From contig NZ_OX216966.1 of assembly GCF_945605565.1 (NCBI RefSeq), positions 4,456,001 to 4,520,000 of the forward strand: a stretch of DNA of 64,000 nucleotides, written 5' to 3'. A program made the position numbers and the translations under genes. This stretch comes from Paenibacillus dendritiformis. GTDB lineage: Bacteria; Bacillota; Bacilli; Paenibacillales; Paenibacillaceae. This document shows, in pieces, positions 1-6,865 of this stretch. The first letter of the stretch is position 1. The number at the start of each line of letters is the position of its first letter. A model generated the notes under the pieces. It made no database searches. It was not told the origin of the DNA and was given only the letters and a program-made list of their open reading frames with translations.

Positions 1-1662
1 GGGCAGGACGACATCAACATCATCCGCGATCAGTTGACGAAGAACGGCTTCAATGTGAAGCTCAACCTTCAGCCGGATTACGGCAGCTTCAAGGCCCAGG
101 AGGAGGCCGGCAACTTCGACATCTCGCTCTCCGGCTGGACAACGGTGACAGGCAATCCGGACTATGCGGTCCGTTCCCTGTTCAAATCGGGCGGCGACTA
201 CAGCATACTCGCCGATCCGGAGATCGACGAGCTGATCGAGAAGGCCGCTTCCGAGACGCCGGATCAATATGCGGACACCTATAAGCAATTCGAGCAGAAG
301 CTCGTCTTCGATAAAGCCTATATTGCGCCGCTTTACATTTCCGTCAAGAGCCAGGCGTTCAATAAAGAGGTGCTGAACGAGAAGTCGGTGCGGCTGTCCA
401 AGTCCCGATCCTTCGCCTGGGAGGATGTCGACTTCAATGATACGTCCAAGCGGGACACCGATCCGCTGCTGCTGACGCAGACGAACCCGACCTTGACGTC
501 GCTCGATCCGATCAAAGGGAATGACGGCTCGATCAACATGCTCAATACAAATATGTACGTCAGGCTCATCAATCTGACCGATGATGACAAAATCACGGCG
601 GACGGCTCGCTGTCCCGCGCGTACAGCATCGCCGAAGGCAATTCGGAATATTATTTCATCCTGCGCGACGATATCAATTTCGCCACAGTAACCGACAAAA
701 AAGCGGTCGATTCCGGCGAGCGCGTCGGCGCCGACGATGTCATCTTTTCCCTGAACCGCGCCAAGGACAAAAACTCGGTGCCGGATCACCGCACGTACAG
801 CCTTCACGAGCATATCAAAAATGTCGATATCGTCACGGACGTGAACGCCTTGGAGCAAGTGAAGGTATCGGGCGGCAGCGAGACGGTGAAGGAAGCGCTG
901 GAGAAAGGGCTGGATACGAAAATATCCGCTCTCGTAGCGGATAAAAAAGAGGCCAACAATAAAGAAGGCAAATATCAGGTCATCAAGCTGACGACGACGG
1001 AGCCTTTCCCTCAAGTGCTCAATTATTTGGCGCATCAGTCGGCGGGCATCGTGTCGAAAAAGCAGGTCGAGAGCATCAATACGTATGATGTCGCCTCCTT
1101 CGACGTCAACAAGGATATTCCTTACGGCGATCAAAACACGGTTACCGAAGGCAGCAAATACAACAATACGCTGTATGCAAGCGGACCGTATATTTTGCTG
1201 TACAAAAATGATTATGAAGCCAAATTCCAGAAAAACCCGGCCTACATGAAGGGCACCGACCATGAGCCGAACATAGCCAATGTGACGATGCGCTTCATCA
1301 AGGATACGGAGAGCGCCCTCGCGGCATTGCGCAGCGGCGAAGTTCATGTCAATTACGGGGTGCCGGACACGAAGTTCGATATCGTGAAGGGTGACAGCAA
1401 GCTGAGCCTGCAGACGATCCAGAGCAATGCCGTCTCCTACCTGCTGTTCAATACGAAAAACCGCGACGTCGCAAAAAGCGAGGATCTGCGCAAAGCCGTG
1501 CTGTACTCAATTAATCAGGACGAGATTCTGCAATTCTACAATAACAATAAGTACAAAGCGGCTTCGACGGTAAGCCCGATTGTGCAGACCGGCAACGAAC
1601 TGAAGGCCGATCCGGCCAAGGTGAAGGAATATTTGGACAAATATAAATCCGCCGCGAAATAA
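1..1662 (+). CDS. ABC transporter substrate-binding protein, family 5 (5'-truncated by window)
   Basis: Reading is open from base 1, so the start lies outside the window. The product resembles extracellular oligopeptide/nickel-type solute-binding proteins (SBP_bac_5), which feed an ABC importer. The order of parts is odd. About the first 140 residues look like the C-terminal lobe of such a protein (FDISLSGW, then a short Asp-Glu helix and the YIAPLY ending). What follows (TSLDPIKG, ERVGADDVIFSLNRA, LYASGPYIL, LRKAVLYSINQDEI) is the N-terminal lobe of a second copy. The protein then stops just where the second C-lobe should begin. It is either a one-and-a-half-copy tandem protein or a circularly permuted one; the missing 5' part decides. 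No transporter partners are visible downstream. Confidence 0.85.
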   Translation, partial: GQDDINIIRDQLTKNGFNVKLNLQPDYGSFKAQEEAGNFDISLSGWTTVTGNPDYAVRSLFKSGGDYSILADPEIDELIEKAASETPDQYADTYKQFEQKLVFDKAYIAPLYISVKSQAFNKEVLNEKSVRLSKSRSFAWEDVDFNDTSKRDTDPLLLTQTNPTLTSLDPIKGNDGSINMLNTNMYVRLINLTDDDKITADGSLSRAYSIAEGNSEYYFILRDDINFATVTDKKAVDSGERVGADDVIFSLNRAKDKNSVPDHRTYSLHEHIKNVDIVTDVNALEQVKVSGGSETVKEALEKGLDTKISALVADKKEANNKEGKYQVIKLTTTEPFPQVLNYLAHQSAGIVSKKQVESINTYDVASFDVNKDIPYGDQNTVTEGSKYNNTLYASGPYILLYKNDYEAKFQKNPAYMKGTDHEPNIANVTMRFIKDTESALAALRSGEVHVNYGVPDTKFDIVKGDSKLSLQTIQSNAVSYLLFNTKNRDVAKSEDLRKAVLYSINQDEILQFYNNNKYKAASTVSPIVQTGNELKADPAKVKEYLDKYKSAAK

Positions 1663-1670
1663 CGATCACG

Positions 1671-1707
1671 AAGGTCCCGGGCACTCCATTCGAGAGCCCG
1701 GGACCTT
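1671..1707. terminator. Bidirectional terminator-like hairpin
   Basis: A perfect 12-bp inverted repeat (1671-1682 with 1696-1707) and a 13-base loop lie between the converging genes ending at 1662 and 1722. There is no clear U-tract on either side, so its strength is uncertain. Confidence 0.6.
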
Positions 1708-1721
1708 GCATGTGCGCCGCG

Positions 1722-2183
1722 TCATGTCCGCTTCAAGGCGAACCTGTCGTAGAAGCTCGCGCCGTCTATCATCCAGAACCGCTCGGCTTGAGGCACGAGT
1801 CCGTAAAAATCGGCATACGACCCTGTCCAGCCGTCAGGCATATACTGCTCGAACGACATCGGCTCGGGGAACTGAGAAAAGAAGGTTCTCTCATCAAAGT
1901 TGACATAGATGGTCGGCATGAATTCCAGCACATCGTCCATTGTCGCGCATGCGTCCTCAATGTCAAGAAGCATCTGTCTCAATTCGTCCGCAGACGCCTT
2001 GTACTCCTCGATATGGCGCAGGAACTTGCCGGCCGTCGTCTCGTCCAGCACCTCGATGCCGAACCGCTCCTCCATCTCGATGTTCAGGAACCAATACTCC
2101 CGCTCCGTGACATACCAGCCCCATCGGCCTTCATGCATGACGCCTACGATCAAGATTTGCGCATACTCCGGAAGCAGCTTCAT
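1722..2183 (-). CDS. Hypothetical protein
   Basis: 153-residue acidic soluble protein, not recognised. It begins MKLLPEYAQ and is rich in aromatic and acidic residues, with no signal peptide, membrane segment or known catalytic motif. The ATG at 2183 is preferred over upstream in-frame starts because AAGGAGG lies six to seven bases before it; the ATG two codons earlier touches that site. It sits downstream of the sulfur-relay operon on the same strand, with about 60 bases between stop and start, so cotranscription is possible but not needed. It ends at the hairpin shared with the binding-protein gene. Confidence 0.65.
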   Translation of the reverse strand: MKLLPEYAQILIVGVMHEGRWGWYVTEREYWFLNIEMEERFGIEVLDETTAGKFLRHIEEYKASADELRQMLLDIEDACATMDDVLEFMPTIYVNFDERTFFSQFPEPMSFEQYMPDGWTGSYADFYGLVPQAERFWMIDGASFYDRFALKRT

Positions 2184-2242
2184 CCGCATCCTCCTTGTCC
2201 GTCCTTCCGCAAGCTTGCTTCTATTGTACAACGGAGAACACA

Positions 2243-2725
2243 TCAAATAAACAAATTCACCCTCGCATCCGCCGCATCTCCCAGATAGGCGGCCACTCCG
2301 CCTAATTCGACATCCGCGATGAGCTCCTCCTGCTGCAGGCCGAGCAAATCCATTGTCATTGTGCAGGCCACCAGCTTCACCCCTTGCTCCTGCGCCAGCT
2401 CGATAAGCTGAGGCAGCGATAGCGCTTGATGCTTCTTCATCACATGCTTTATCATTTTGGGCCCCATGCCCAAGAAGTTCATTTTAGACAGTCCGAGCTT
2501 CTTCGCGCCTCTCGGCATCAGGAATCCGAACGCTCTTTCCAGCCATCCCTTCTTCACCTGCACGGCCTCATCCCGGCGCAGGGCGTTCAACCCCCAGAAC
2601 GTGAAGAAGATCGTCACTTCATGCTCATAGGCGGCCGCGCCGTTCGCGATGATGAACGCGGCTATTGCCTTGTCCATTTCTCCGCTGAACAACACAATCG
2701 TCGTCTTCTGCTGCGCTTGATTCAC
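2243..2725 (-). CDS. DsrE/DsrF-like (DsrE2) sulfur-carrier protein
   Basis: 160 residues, of the DsrE/DsrF/DrsH-like family often annotated as peroxiredoxin-like or DsrE2. The N-terminal beta strand TTIVLFSGEMDKA, the FFTFWGLNAL segment and the conserved cysteine in VACTMTMDLLG (about residue 122) are typical. In this family the cysteine carries persulfide sulfur handed on by rhodanese and TusA proteins. The start is GTG at 2725, with GGAGGGGGAAGG upstream. It is the third gene of the operon rhodanese-TusA-DsrE, which supports the sulfur-relay role. The partner that finally receives the sulfur is not visible here. Confidence 0.88.
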   Translation of the reverse strand: MNQAQQKTTIVLFSGEMDKAIAAFIIANGAAAYEHEVTIFFTFWGLNALRRDEAVQVKKGWLERAFGFLMPRGAKKLGLSKMNFLGMGPKMIKHVMKKHQALSLPQLIELAQEQGVKLVACTMTMDLLGLQQEELIADVELGGVAAYLGDAADARVNLFI

Positions 2726-2811
2726 CCTTCCCCCTCCTTTCCATTACATCGCCAGGCATATGCTACGCCGGGGCGGCTGGCCGGGCATCGCTGTGCCCGT
2801 CTCATGACCGG

Positions 2812-3042
2812 CTACTTTTTCCGCACATAAAATTTGTAGACGCCCTGCTCCTCTTCCTGTCCGACCATCTCATGGTTCGTCTTTTTCACCCATGCCTGGA
2901 AATCGTTCAGCGAACCTTTGTCCGTGGAGATGACCGCCATCACTTGTCCGCTTTCCAGCGCCTCCAGCGCTTTCTTCGCTTGCACGATCGGCATCGGACA
3001 TGCCATTCCGCTCGTATCCACCACAGTCGTTACTTTCATCAT
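2812..3042 (-). CDS. TusA-family sulfurtransferase (sulfur carrier)
   Basis: 76 residues. The GMACPMPIVQAKKAL segment near the N-terminus holds the CPMP motif whose cysteine carries sulfur as a persulfide in TusA/SirA/YeeD proteins. Two consecutive ATG codons (3042 and 3039) follow a GGAGTGAAGG site; either may be used. It lies between the rhodanese and DsrE genes on the same strand. In B. subtilis-type and staphylococcal operons this trio moves and detoxifies reactive sulfur; a tRNA-thiolation role is less likely without TusBCD. Confidence 0.92.
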   Translation of the reverse strand: MMKVTTVVDTSGMACPMPIVQAKKALEALESGQVMAVISTDKGSLNDFQAWVKKTNHEMVGQEEEQGVYKFYVRKK

Positions 3043-3206
3043 TGCCCTTCACTCCAATCGATGTTTTTATGCGTTGCCATGCATCAGGAAGGCGCACCTA
3101 GCACGCAATGACCTCATTCTCCCCTATCCGCGGCCTCCCTCGAATAGGCCGGCCCTAGATATCGCCTTGCATAAGCCGGCGGGATCCCTATGCCGGAATA
3201 CTGCTC

Positions 3207-3509
3207 CTACTCCACTTCTCCCGCCCAGTCATTCATGCCGCCGGACATATTGTGCAATCGGTCATAGCCGATCGAAGATAAATATTGACAGGCTCTCGTA
3301 CTCCTGCCGCCCGCTTGGCACACGACAATCCATTCCTGGGCCGGATCGAGCTCGCTTCTCCGCTCAGGTAATTCACTCAGAGGGACATTCACCGCACCCG
3401 GGATATGTCCGTCCGCATATTCTTCCGGCTCGCGGACATCCACGCACCGGACCTTAGCCGCGTTCAGCATCTGATTCGCCTCGCTGGGAAGCATTTCCTT
3501 CCAAGACAT
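3207..3509 (-). CDS. Single-domain rhodanese
   Basis: 100 residues forming one rhodanese domain. DVREPEEYADGHIPGAVNVP is the CH2A-type signature, and CQAGGRS near residue 64 is the active-site loop with catalytic Cys and the C-x5-R spacing. It would transfer sulfane sulfur from thiosulfate or polysulfide to the TusA and DsrE proteins encoded just downstream. It is cytosolic, with no signal peptide. The start is ATG at 3509, with GGTGGAGGTG upstream. It is the first gene behind the promoter and palindromic operator at 3536-3588. Confidence 0.94.
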   Translation of the reverse strand: MSWKEMLPSEANQMLNAAKVRCVDVREPEEYADGHIPGAVNVPLSELPERRSELDPAQEWIVVCQAGGRSTRACQYLSSIGYDRLHNMSGGMNDWAGEVE

Positions 3510-3535
3510 TTCAGCACACCTCCACCTTAATATAC

Positions 3536-3588
3536 ATATACCCGTATAGGTATATAGACAGTATAATAAGATCCCTGCGGCTCGTCAA
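3536..3588 (-). promoter_or_regulatory. Promoter and palindromic operator of the sulfur-relay operon
   Basis: On the minus strand, -35 TTGACG (3583-3588) and -10 TATACT (3560-3565) are separated by exactly 17 bases. A palindrome ATATACC-N6-GGTATAT (3536-3555) lies four bases after the -10, over the expected transcription start. Shape and position suit a CsoR/CstR-type repressor, whose sites carry TACC...GGTA arms. The sulfur-handling operon makes a persulfide sensor (CstR) the natural guess, but no such regulator is encoded in the window. Confidence 0.7.
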
Positions 3589-3837
3589 GCGACAGTTGGG
3601 CAATACCGTTCTGTTGCGCCTTATTGGCCCACCCATTTCTACGAATGAGCATATGTATTGCCCTGCATTCACGCTCTCCCCACTTGACGCTTGATTTTCG
3701 CCGTGGTAAGAAAAATTCAAGCTTCATGCCGGCTCTTCCTGTCTTCTCGCTGCATTCCGGATCGGTTTTGTACAGTTATCCTCTGTCTGATAGGATGGAA
3801 GGAGAACATAATCAGGGATAAGGGGGAAGGCGGACGT

Positions 3838-4299
3838 ATGGAGAACGTGCGCAAAATATTGGAGGAGCAACGCATTCCGTTCGACATCATCCGGCATAAG
3901 CAGCCCATTCGCACGGCCAAGGAAGGCGCGGAGGCGCTGGGGATCGATATCGGTCAGACTGCGCCTGCGTTGGTGCTCAAGGCAGATGCCGATTATGTGG
4001 TGCTGATTATGTCCGGTGCGCGGGGCCGCATCGACTTGGAGGCCGCAGCGCGCATGCTCGGACGCGGCAAGCTATCGCTGGCCTCGCGGCATGAGGTGCG
4101 GGAGGCAACGGGGTATGAGGCGGGAACGATTCCGCTTGTCGGCCATACGCTGCCCTGCCTCGTAGACAAGCTGCTGTATCAATACCCCTGCATCTATGGA
4201 GGGACGGGTGAACCGGATTCCACCTTGAAGCTGGATCCGAGAGATCTGAGCAAGATGAACCATGTCATTGCCTACTTGGACGCTGATGGCATAGGCTGA
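3838..4299 (+). CDS. YbaK/EbsC-family aminoacyl-tRNA deacylase
   Basis: 153 residues of the YbaK/ProX editing fold. Visible are the N-terminal VRKILEEQ and PIRTAKEGAEALGI helices, KADADYVVLIMSG, the basic-glycine segment and the late GGTGEPDSTLKLDPRDL. Members hydrolyse misacylated tRNA such as Cys-tRNA(Pro), or act as free-standing editing domains. The exact substrate cannot be read from sequence. The ATG at 3838 follows AGGGGGAAGG; the open frame runs farther upstream but without family similarity. It is monocistronic. Confidence 0.85.
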   Translation: MENVRKILEEQRIPFDIIRHKQPIRTAKEGAEALGIDIGQTAPALVLKADADYVVLIMSGARGRIDLEAAARMLGRGKLSLASRHEVREATGYEAGTIPLVGHTLPCLVDKLLYQYPCIYGGTGEPDSTLKLDPRDLSKMNHVIAYLDADGIG

Positions 4300-4372
4300 C
4301 ACGGGCTGAAGCCGAAATGACGCCGTTCATTATCCGTAGTGCCGTGAAGTCCGACTTGCGCACGCCGAATCG

Positions 4373-4393
4373 CCCGGTACGGTCTGTACCGGG
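4373..4393 (+). terminator. Weak terminator-like hairpin
   Basis: An 8-bp perfect stem (4373-4380 with 4386-4393) and 5-base loop lie about 75 bases after the YbaK gene. Only a weak U-run follows, so the call is tentative. Confidence 0.35.
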
Positions 4394-4459
4394 TTCGTCA
4401 GTTCGTCTGGGGCACCCGCAGCAAGCAGAGAAGCTGATGTCGCTGCTCGCCGTTCAAAC

Positions 4460-4765
4460 TTACTTTTTTTGCCGATGCCATTTATCCGCAGCGGAGTTCC
4501 GCCAGGCGACCCAGCCAAGAGGCAGATCGGCCAATTCCGCAATCGAGGAGTCGACCTGCATCATTTCTTCCAGCGAAATGATGCGCCCTTCTTCTACAGA
4601 GACCGCTTTTCCATCATGGAACTGCCACATGCCGTCCTCTTCGTCATGAGTAACATACACGACCGGATGCCTCCGTTCGAGCACTCTTGATGTGGTCAAC
4701 ACGGCCGTATGTCGATCATCCACGAACGGCCATTTTTTTTGCTCATGCCTAAGTTCACCTTCCAA
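4460..4765 (-). CDS. Conserved small protein with a frame break at an A8 tract
   Basis: About 95-101 residues, of unknown function. Strongly patterned: AVLTTSRVLE, VTHDEEDGMWQFHDG, IAELADLPLGWVAWR. In this frame the only early start is TTG at 4765, with a poor ribosome site. A much better start, ATG at 4744-4746, sits eight bases after AAGGTGA. It is out of frame by one base, the two frames being joined by eight A residues (4733-4740). With nine A residues the protein would begin MSKKKWPFVDD, which looks like a natural N-terminus. So either TTG is used, or the A-tract slips, varies, or was misread. Confidence 0.65.
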   Translation of the reverse strand: MEGELRHEQKKWPFVDDRHTAVLTTSRVLERRHPVVYVTHDEEDGMWQFHDGKAVSVEEGRIISLEEMMQVDSSIAELADLPLGWVAWRNSAADKWHRQKK

Positions 4766-5015
4766 TTATCCTTTTCTTAGAGTATGAATAGAATCCGTGA
4801 CTGCCTTGTTCCTGTGAGCCTATTAATTCATCCTGTGGACTCCGGCTTGCAGGCCTTCCCTCGTTTCATTTCGATGGCAAACAACGACGAGATGTCGCGT
4901 GCAGAATGCCTGCCGTCACCTGAATACCAATGCGCTGACACTCTGTAATCATAAATGCCGCTTGCCATTTTGCCCCGCATCCCAATCACGAAGAGTTCCC
5001 CTCCACTTCTTATCT
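4766..5015. other. Intergenic stretch without recognised features
   Basis: I see no convincing gene, hairpin terminator or repeat in this 250-base interval between two minus-strand genes; short open frames here lack ribosome sites. Confidence 0.5.
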
Positions 5016-6095
5016 CTACTGAACTTGCTCCAATATATCCATCAATGCCTCGGTAAATCTCGTCTTCTGATCCAGCATCGTGGCATGTCCTGCCTCCGGA
5101 ATGGAATAGAACTGCTTCCGCGGCGCTTCTATCATGGAGAAGAGATCCCGGGCCAGCGAATAAGGAGTCTGCCAATCCCGTTCCCCATGGATATAAAAGA
5201 CGGGAACTTGATAAACCAATCCGAGCGCAGATAAATCAAAGAATTCAACCATGTATTTCCAAATATGACACTGTGCTTCTCCCATCGCTTTGGCTTTGAA
5301 AAAGATGCTTGTATCCCGGAACGAATAAAACGGGGAACATAAGGCGCTTGCGACCAGTTCGAACGAAGGGCCAGCCGCGAGCTTATATTTGCCCTGGTAC
5401 TTGCGCAGCTTCATCATGGCCTTGTACCATCCATCCGTGAATTCAGGGAGCGGATATGGCTCCATGCGAAGAAGCGCTTCCGTATCCTTGCGGTTGCCGG
5501 CCGCTTGCGCCGCTGCCAGCGCCTTGTCGAAGCCGATGCGTTCATTGTCCAGCATATTGACCACCTGGCCGACACCGATATAGGCCTTCACCGTCTCGGG
5601 ATAGGCTTGGACGAACAGACTGCCCAACACCGAGCCCCAGGAGTGGCCCATAATGATAATTTTCGATTGGCCGTACTTTTTTTGCAGATACGCCACGACC
5701 TGGCGCGTATCCTCAACCATTTGCTCTACAGTCGTTGTCGGCGTAACCTGGACCGGATCGTTGCGGAGGTATGTTTTTCCGCTGCTTCTCTGATCCCAGT
5801 GAACGACGGTCACCCGCTTCTCCCACGGCAACTGGAACTCCTGGGCGAAGGGCAGCATCGGTGATCCCGGGCCGCCATGCAGGAACAGCAGGACCGGATT
5901 GTCCGTGCTCTCGCCGCGGTGATGCAAATATTGCGGGATGCCGCCAATCGTAACGAACTCCCTGCAATCAATGCCTTTGCCCGTGGAAGAAATTCGGATC
6001 CGCTTTGAGTTCCTCTTTTTCTTCCATGTAACATATCCCGCCAATCCGGCAATCAACGCCGCCACTCCGCCTATAACTATCCATACAATCCACAT
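5016..6095 (-). CDS. Membrane-anchored alpha/beta hydrolase (prolyl aminopeptidase-like, S33)
   Basis: 359 residues. Residues 2-23 form one membrane segment followed by a basic stretch, so the catalytic part should face the outside or lie at the membrane. The hydrolase shows LHGGPGSP (oxyanion HGGPG), WDQRSSGKT, the nucleophile elbow GHSWGS, an acid in HGERDWQTP and the histidine in EAGHATM. This set is typical of proline iminopeptidase-like S33 enzymes. The true substrate is unknown, because many S33 relatives act on other amides or esters. The ATG at 6095 follows GGAGG. It is divergent from the T-box region. Confidence 0.88.
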   Translation of the reverse strand: MWIVWIVIGGVAALIAGLAGYVTWKKKRNSKRIRISSTGKGIDCREFVTIGGIPQYLHHRGESTDNPVLLFLHGGPGSPMLPFAQEFQLPWEKRVTVVHWDQRSSGKTYLRNDPVQVTPTTTVEQMVEDTRQVVAYLQKKYGQSKIIIMGHSWGSVLGSLFVQAYPETVKAYIGVGQVVNMLDNERIGFDKALAAAQAAGNRKDTEALLRMEPYPLPEFTDGWYKAMMKLRKYQGKYKLAAGPSFELVASALCSPFYSFRDTSIFFKAKAMGEAQCHIWKYMVEFFDLSALGLVYQVPVFYIHGERDWQTPYSLARDLFSMIEAPRKQFYSIPEAGHATMLDQKTRFTEALMDILEQVQ

Positions 6096-6319
6096 ATGTG
6101 CCTCCTTCTTACCTGCCTGACATCAAATCGAAGCTGCGTCAGTCTTCCTCAAGACTCATTTCAGACGGGCAGATGAATTCCTCTTGCTATAGGGAAATAT
6201 TTACCTGCCAATTTTGACGCTGGAATGGAAAGCTATCCCTTCGGCAGGCTGTTGTCGGGTGATGCTGTTGTGCTTGCCCCTATGCTGCATCCAACTGCCA
6301 TCTGTCCGCAAACAGACCA

Positions 6320-6349
6320 TTGACAGCACCTGCGGCATTGTAATATGAT
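6320..6349 (+). promoter_or_regulatory. Promoter of the aspS2 T-box transcript
   Basis: A consensus -35 TTGACA (6320-6325) and -10 TATGAT (6344-6349), with an 18-base spacer, place the transcript start near 6356, just before Stem I of the T-box. Confidence 0.7.
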
Positions 6350-6355
6350 GGATGA

Positions 6356-6597
6356 CAAATTCAAAGCGATGATCTGGAGCAGTAGCGTGAAGCTGGAGCC
6401 GACAGAGAGCTATCCCTTGGCTGGAAGGATGGCGGCTGCAATTACGTGAACGACACCAGAGAGCGCCGCCTGAACGCTGATGCCAGTAGGAGCGGACGGT
6501 CTCCCGCCGTTACAGGGGAAGAGTGATCGCCTTGTGCGATAATTAGGGTGGTACCGCGTGAATCAGACCTCGTCCCTTTTCGGGACGGGGTTTTTTT
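6356..6597 (+). ncRNA. T-box riboswitch upstream of aspS2
   Basis: The conserved T-box AGGGTGGTACCGCG is at 6545-6558, and the competing terminator (9-bp stem, T7) at 6568-6597. Stem I has the AGAGAGC distal bulge, the AGTA element on the 5' side of the specifier loop, and a 3' side reading GAACGACA (6448-6455). The loop is closed below by CTGG/CCAG and above by GCGT/ACGT. Lining this up with known glycine leaders (GAAA-codon-A) puts the specifier at GAC (Asp, 6452-6454). AAC (Asn, 6449-6451) overlaps the same loop, as does GAA. Uncharged tRNA should stabilise the antiterminator and switch on aspS2. Confidence 0.93.
6568..6597 (+). terminator. T-box intrinsic terminator
   Basis: Stem 6568-6576 with 6582-6590 (one G-T pair), followed by seven T residues. 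It overlaps the region that pairs with the T-box in the antiterminator form. Confidence 0.92.
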
Positions 6598-6622
6598 GTA
6601 TTTCGGGAAAGGGGGTGATCAC

Positions 6623-6865
6623 ATGGACGACGGCGACGATGATGATGACAACAACAATATCTTCAACTCACGGAACAATCGAATAAGGAGGATGTTACGA
6701 TGTCTATTAACAAGGAATCCGAAGTCCGTGTGCTTTGCTCCACGGTATCCCGTTGCGAAGGACGGCAAGTTATCATACAAGGATGGGTGCACGGCGTGCG
6801 TCATCTGGGTCAGGTTGCCTTCGTGGATGTCCGCGACCGCAGCGGCATCGTTCAATGTGTGCTAG
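6623..6865 (+). CDS. Asp/Asn-rich leader peptide overlapping aspS2 (candidate attenuator)
   Basis: 80-codon frame that starts with ATG at 6623, behind AAGGGGGTGA (6609-6618), a 9/10 match to the ribosome-site consensus at ideal spacing. The peptide opens MDDGDDDDDNNNIFNSRNN: 7 Asp and 6 Asn codons among the first 19. These are the very residues charged by the enzyme encoded next. The frame lies wholly after the T-box terminator. It runs across the aspS2 ribosome site (6685-6691) and ends inside aspS2 in another frame. A ribosome stalled on the Asp/Asn run would leave that site free, whereas one moving on would cover it. This is inference; only the frame, the ribosome site and the codon run are seen directly. 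Confidence 0.6.
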   Translation: MDDGDDDDDNNNIFNSRNNRIRRMLRCLLTRNPKSVCFAPRYPVAKDGKLSYKDGCTACVIWVRLPSWMSATAAASFNVC

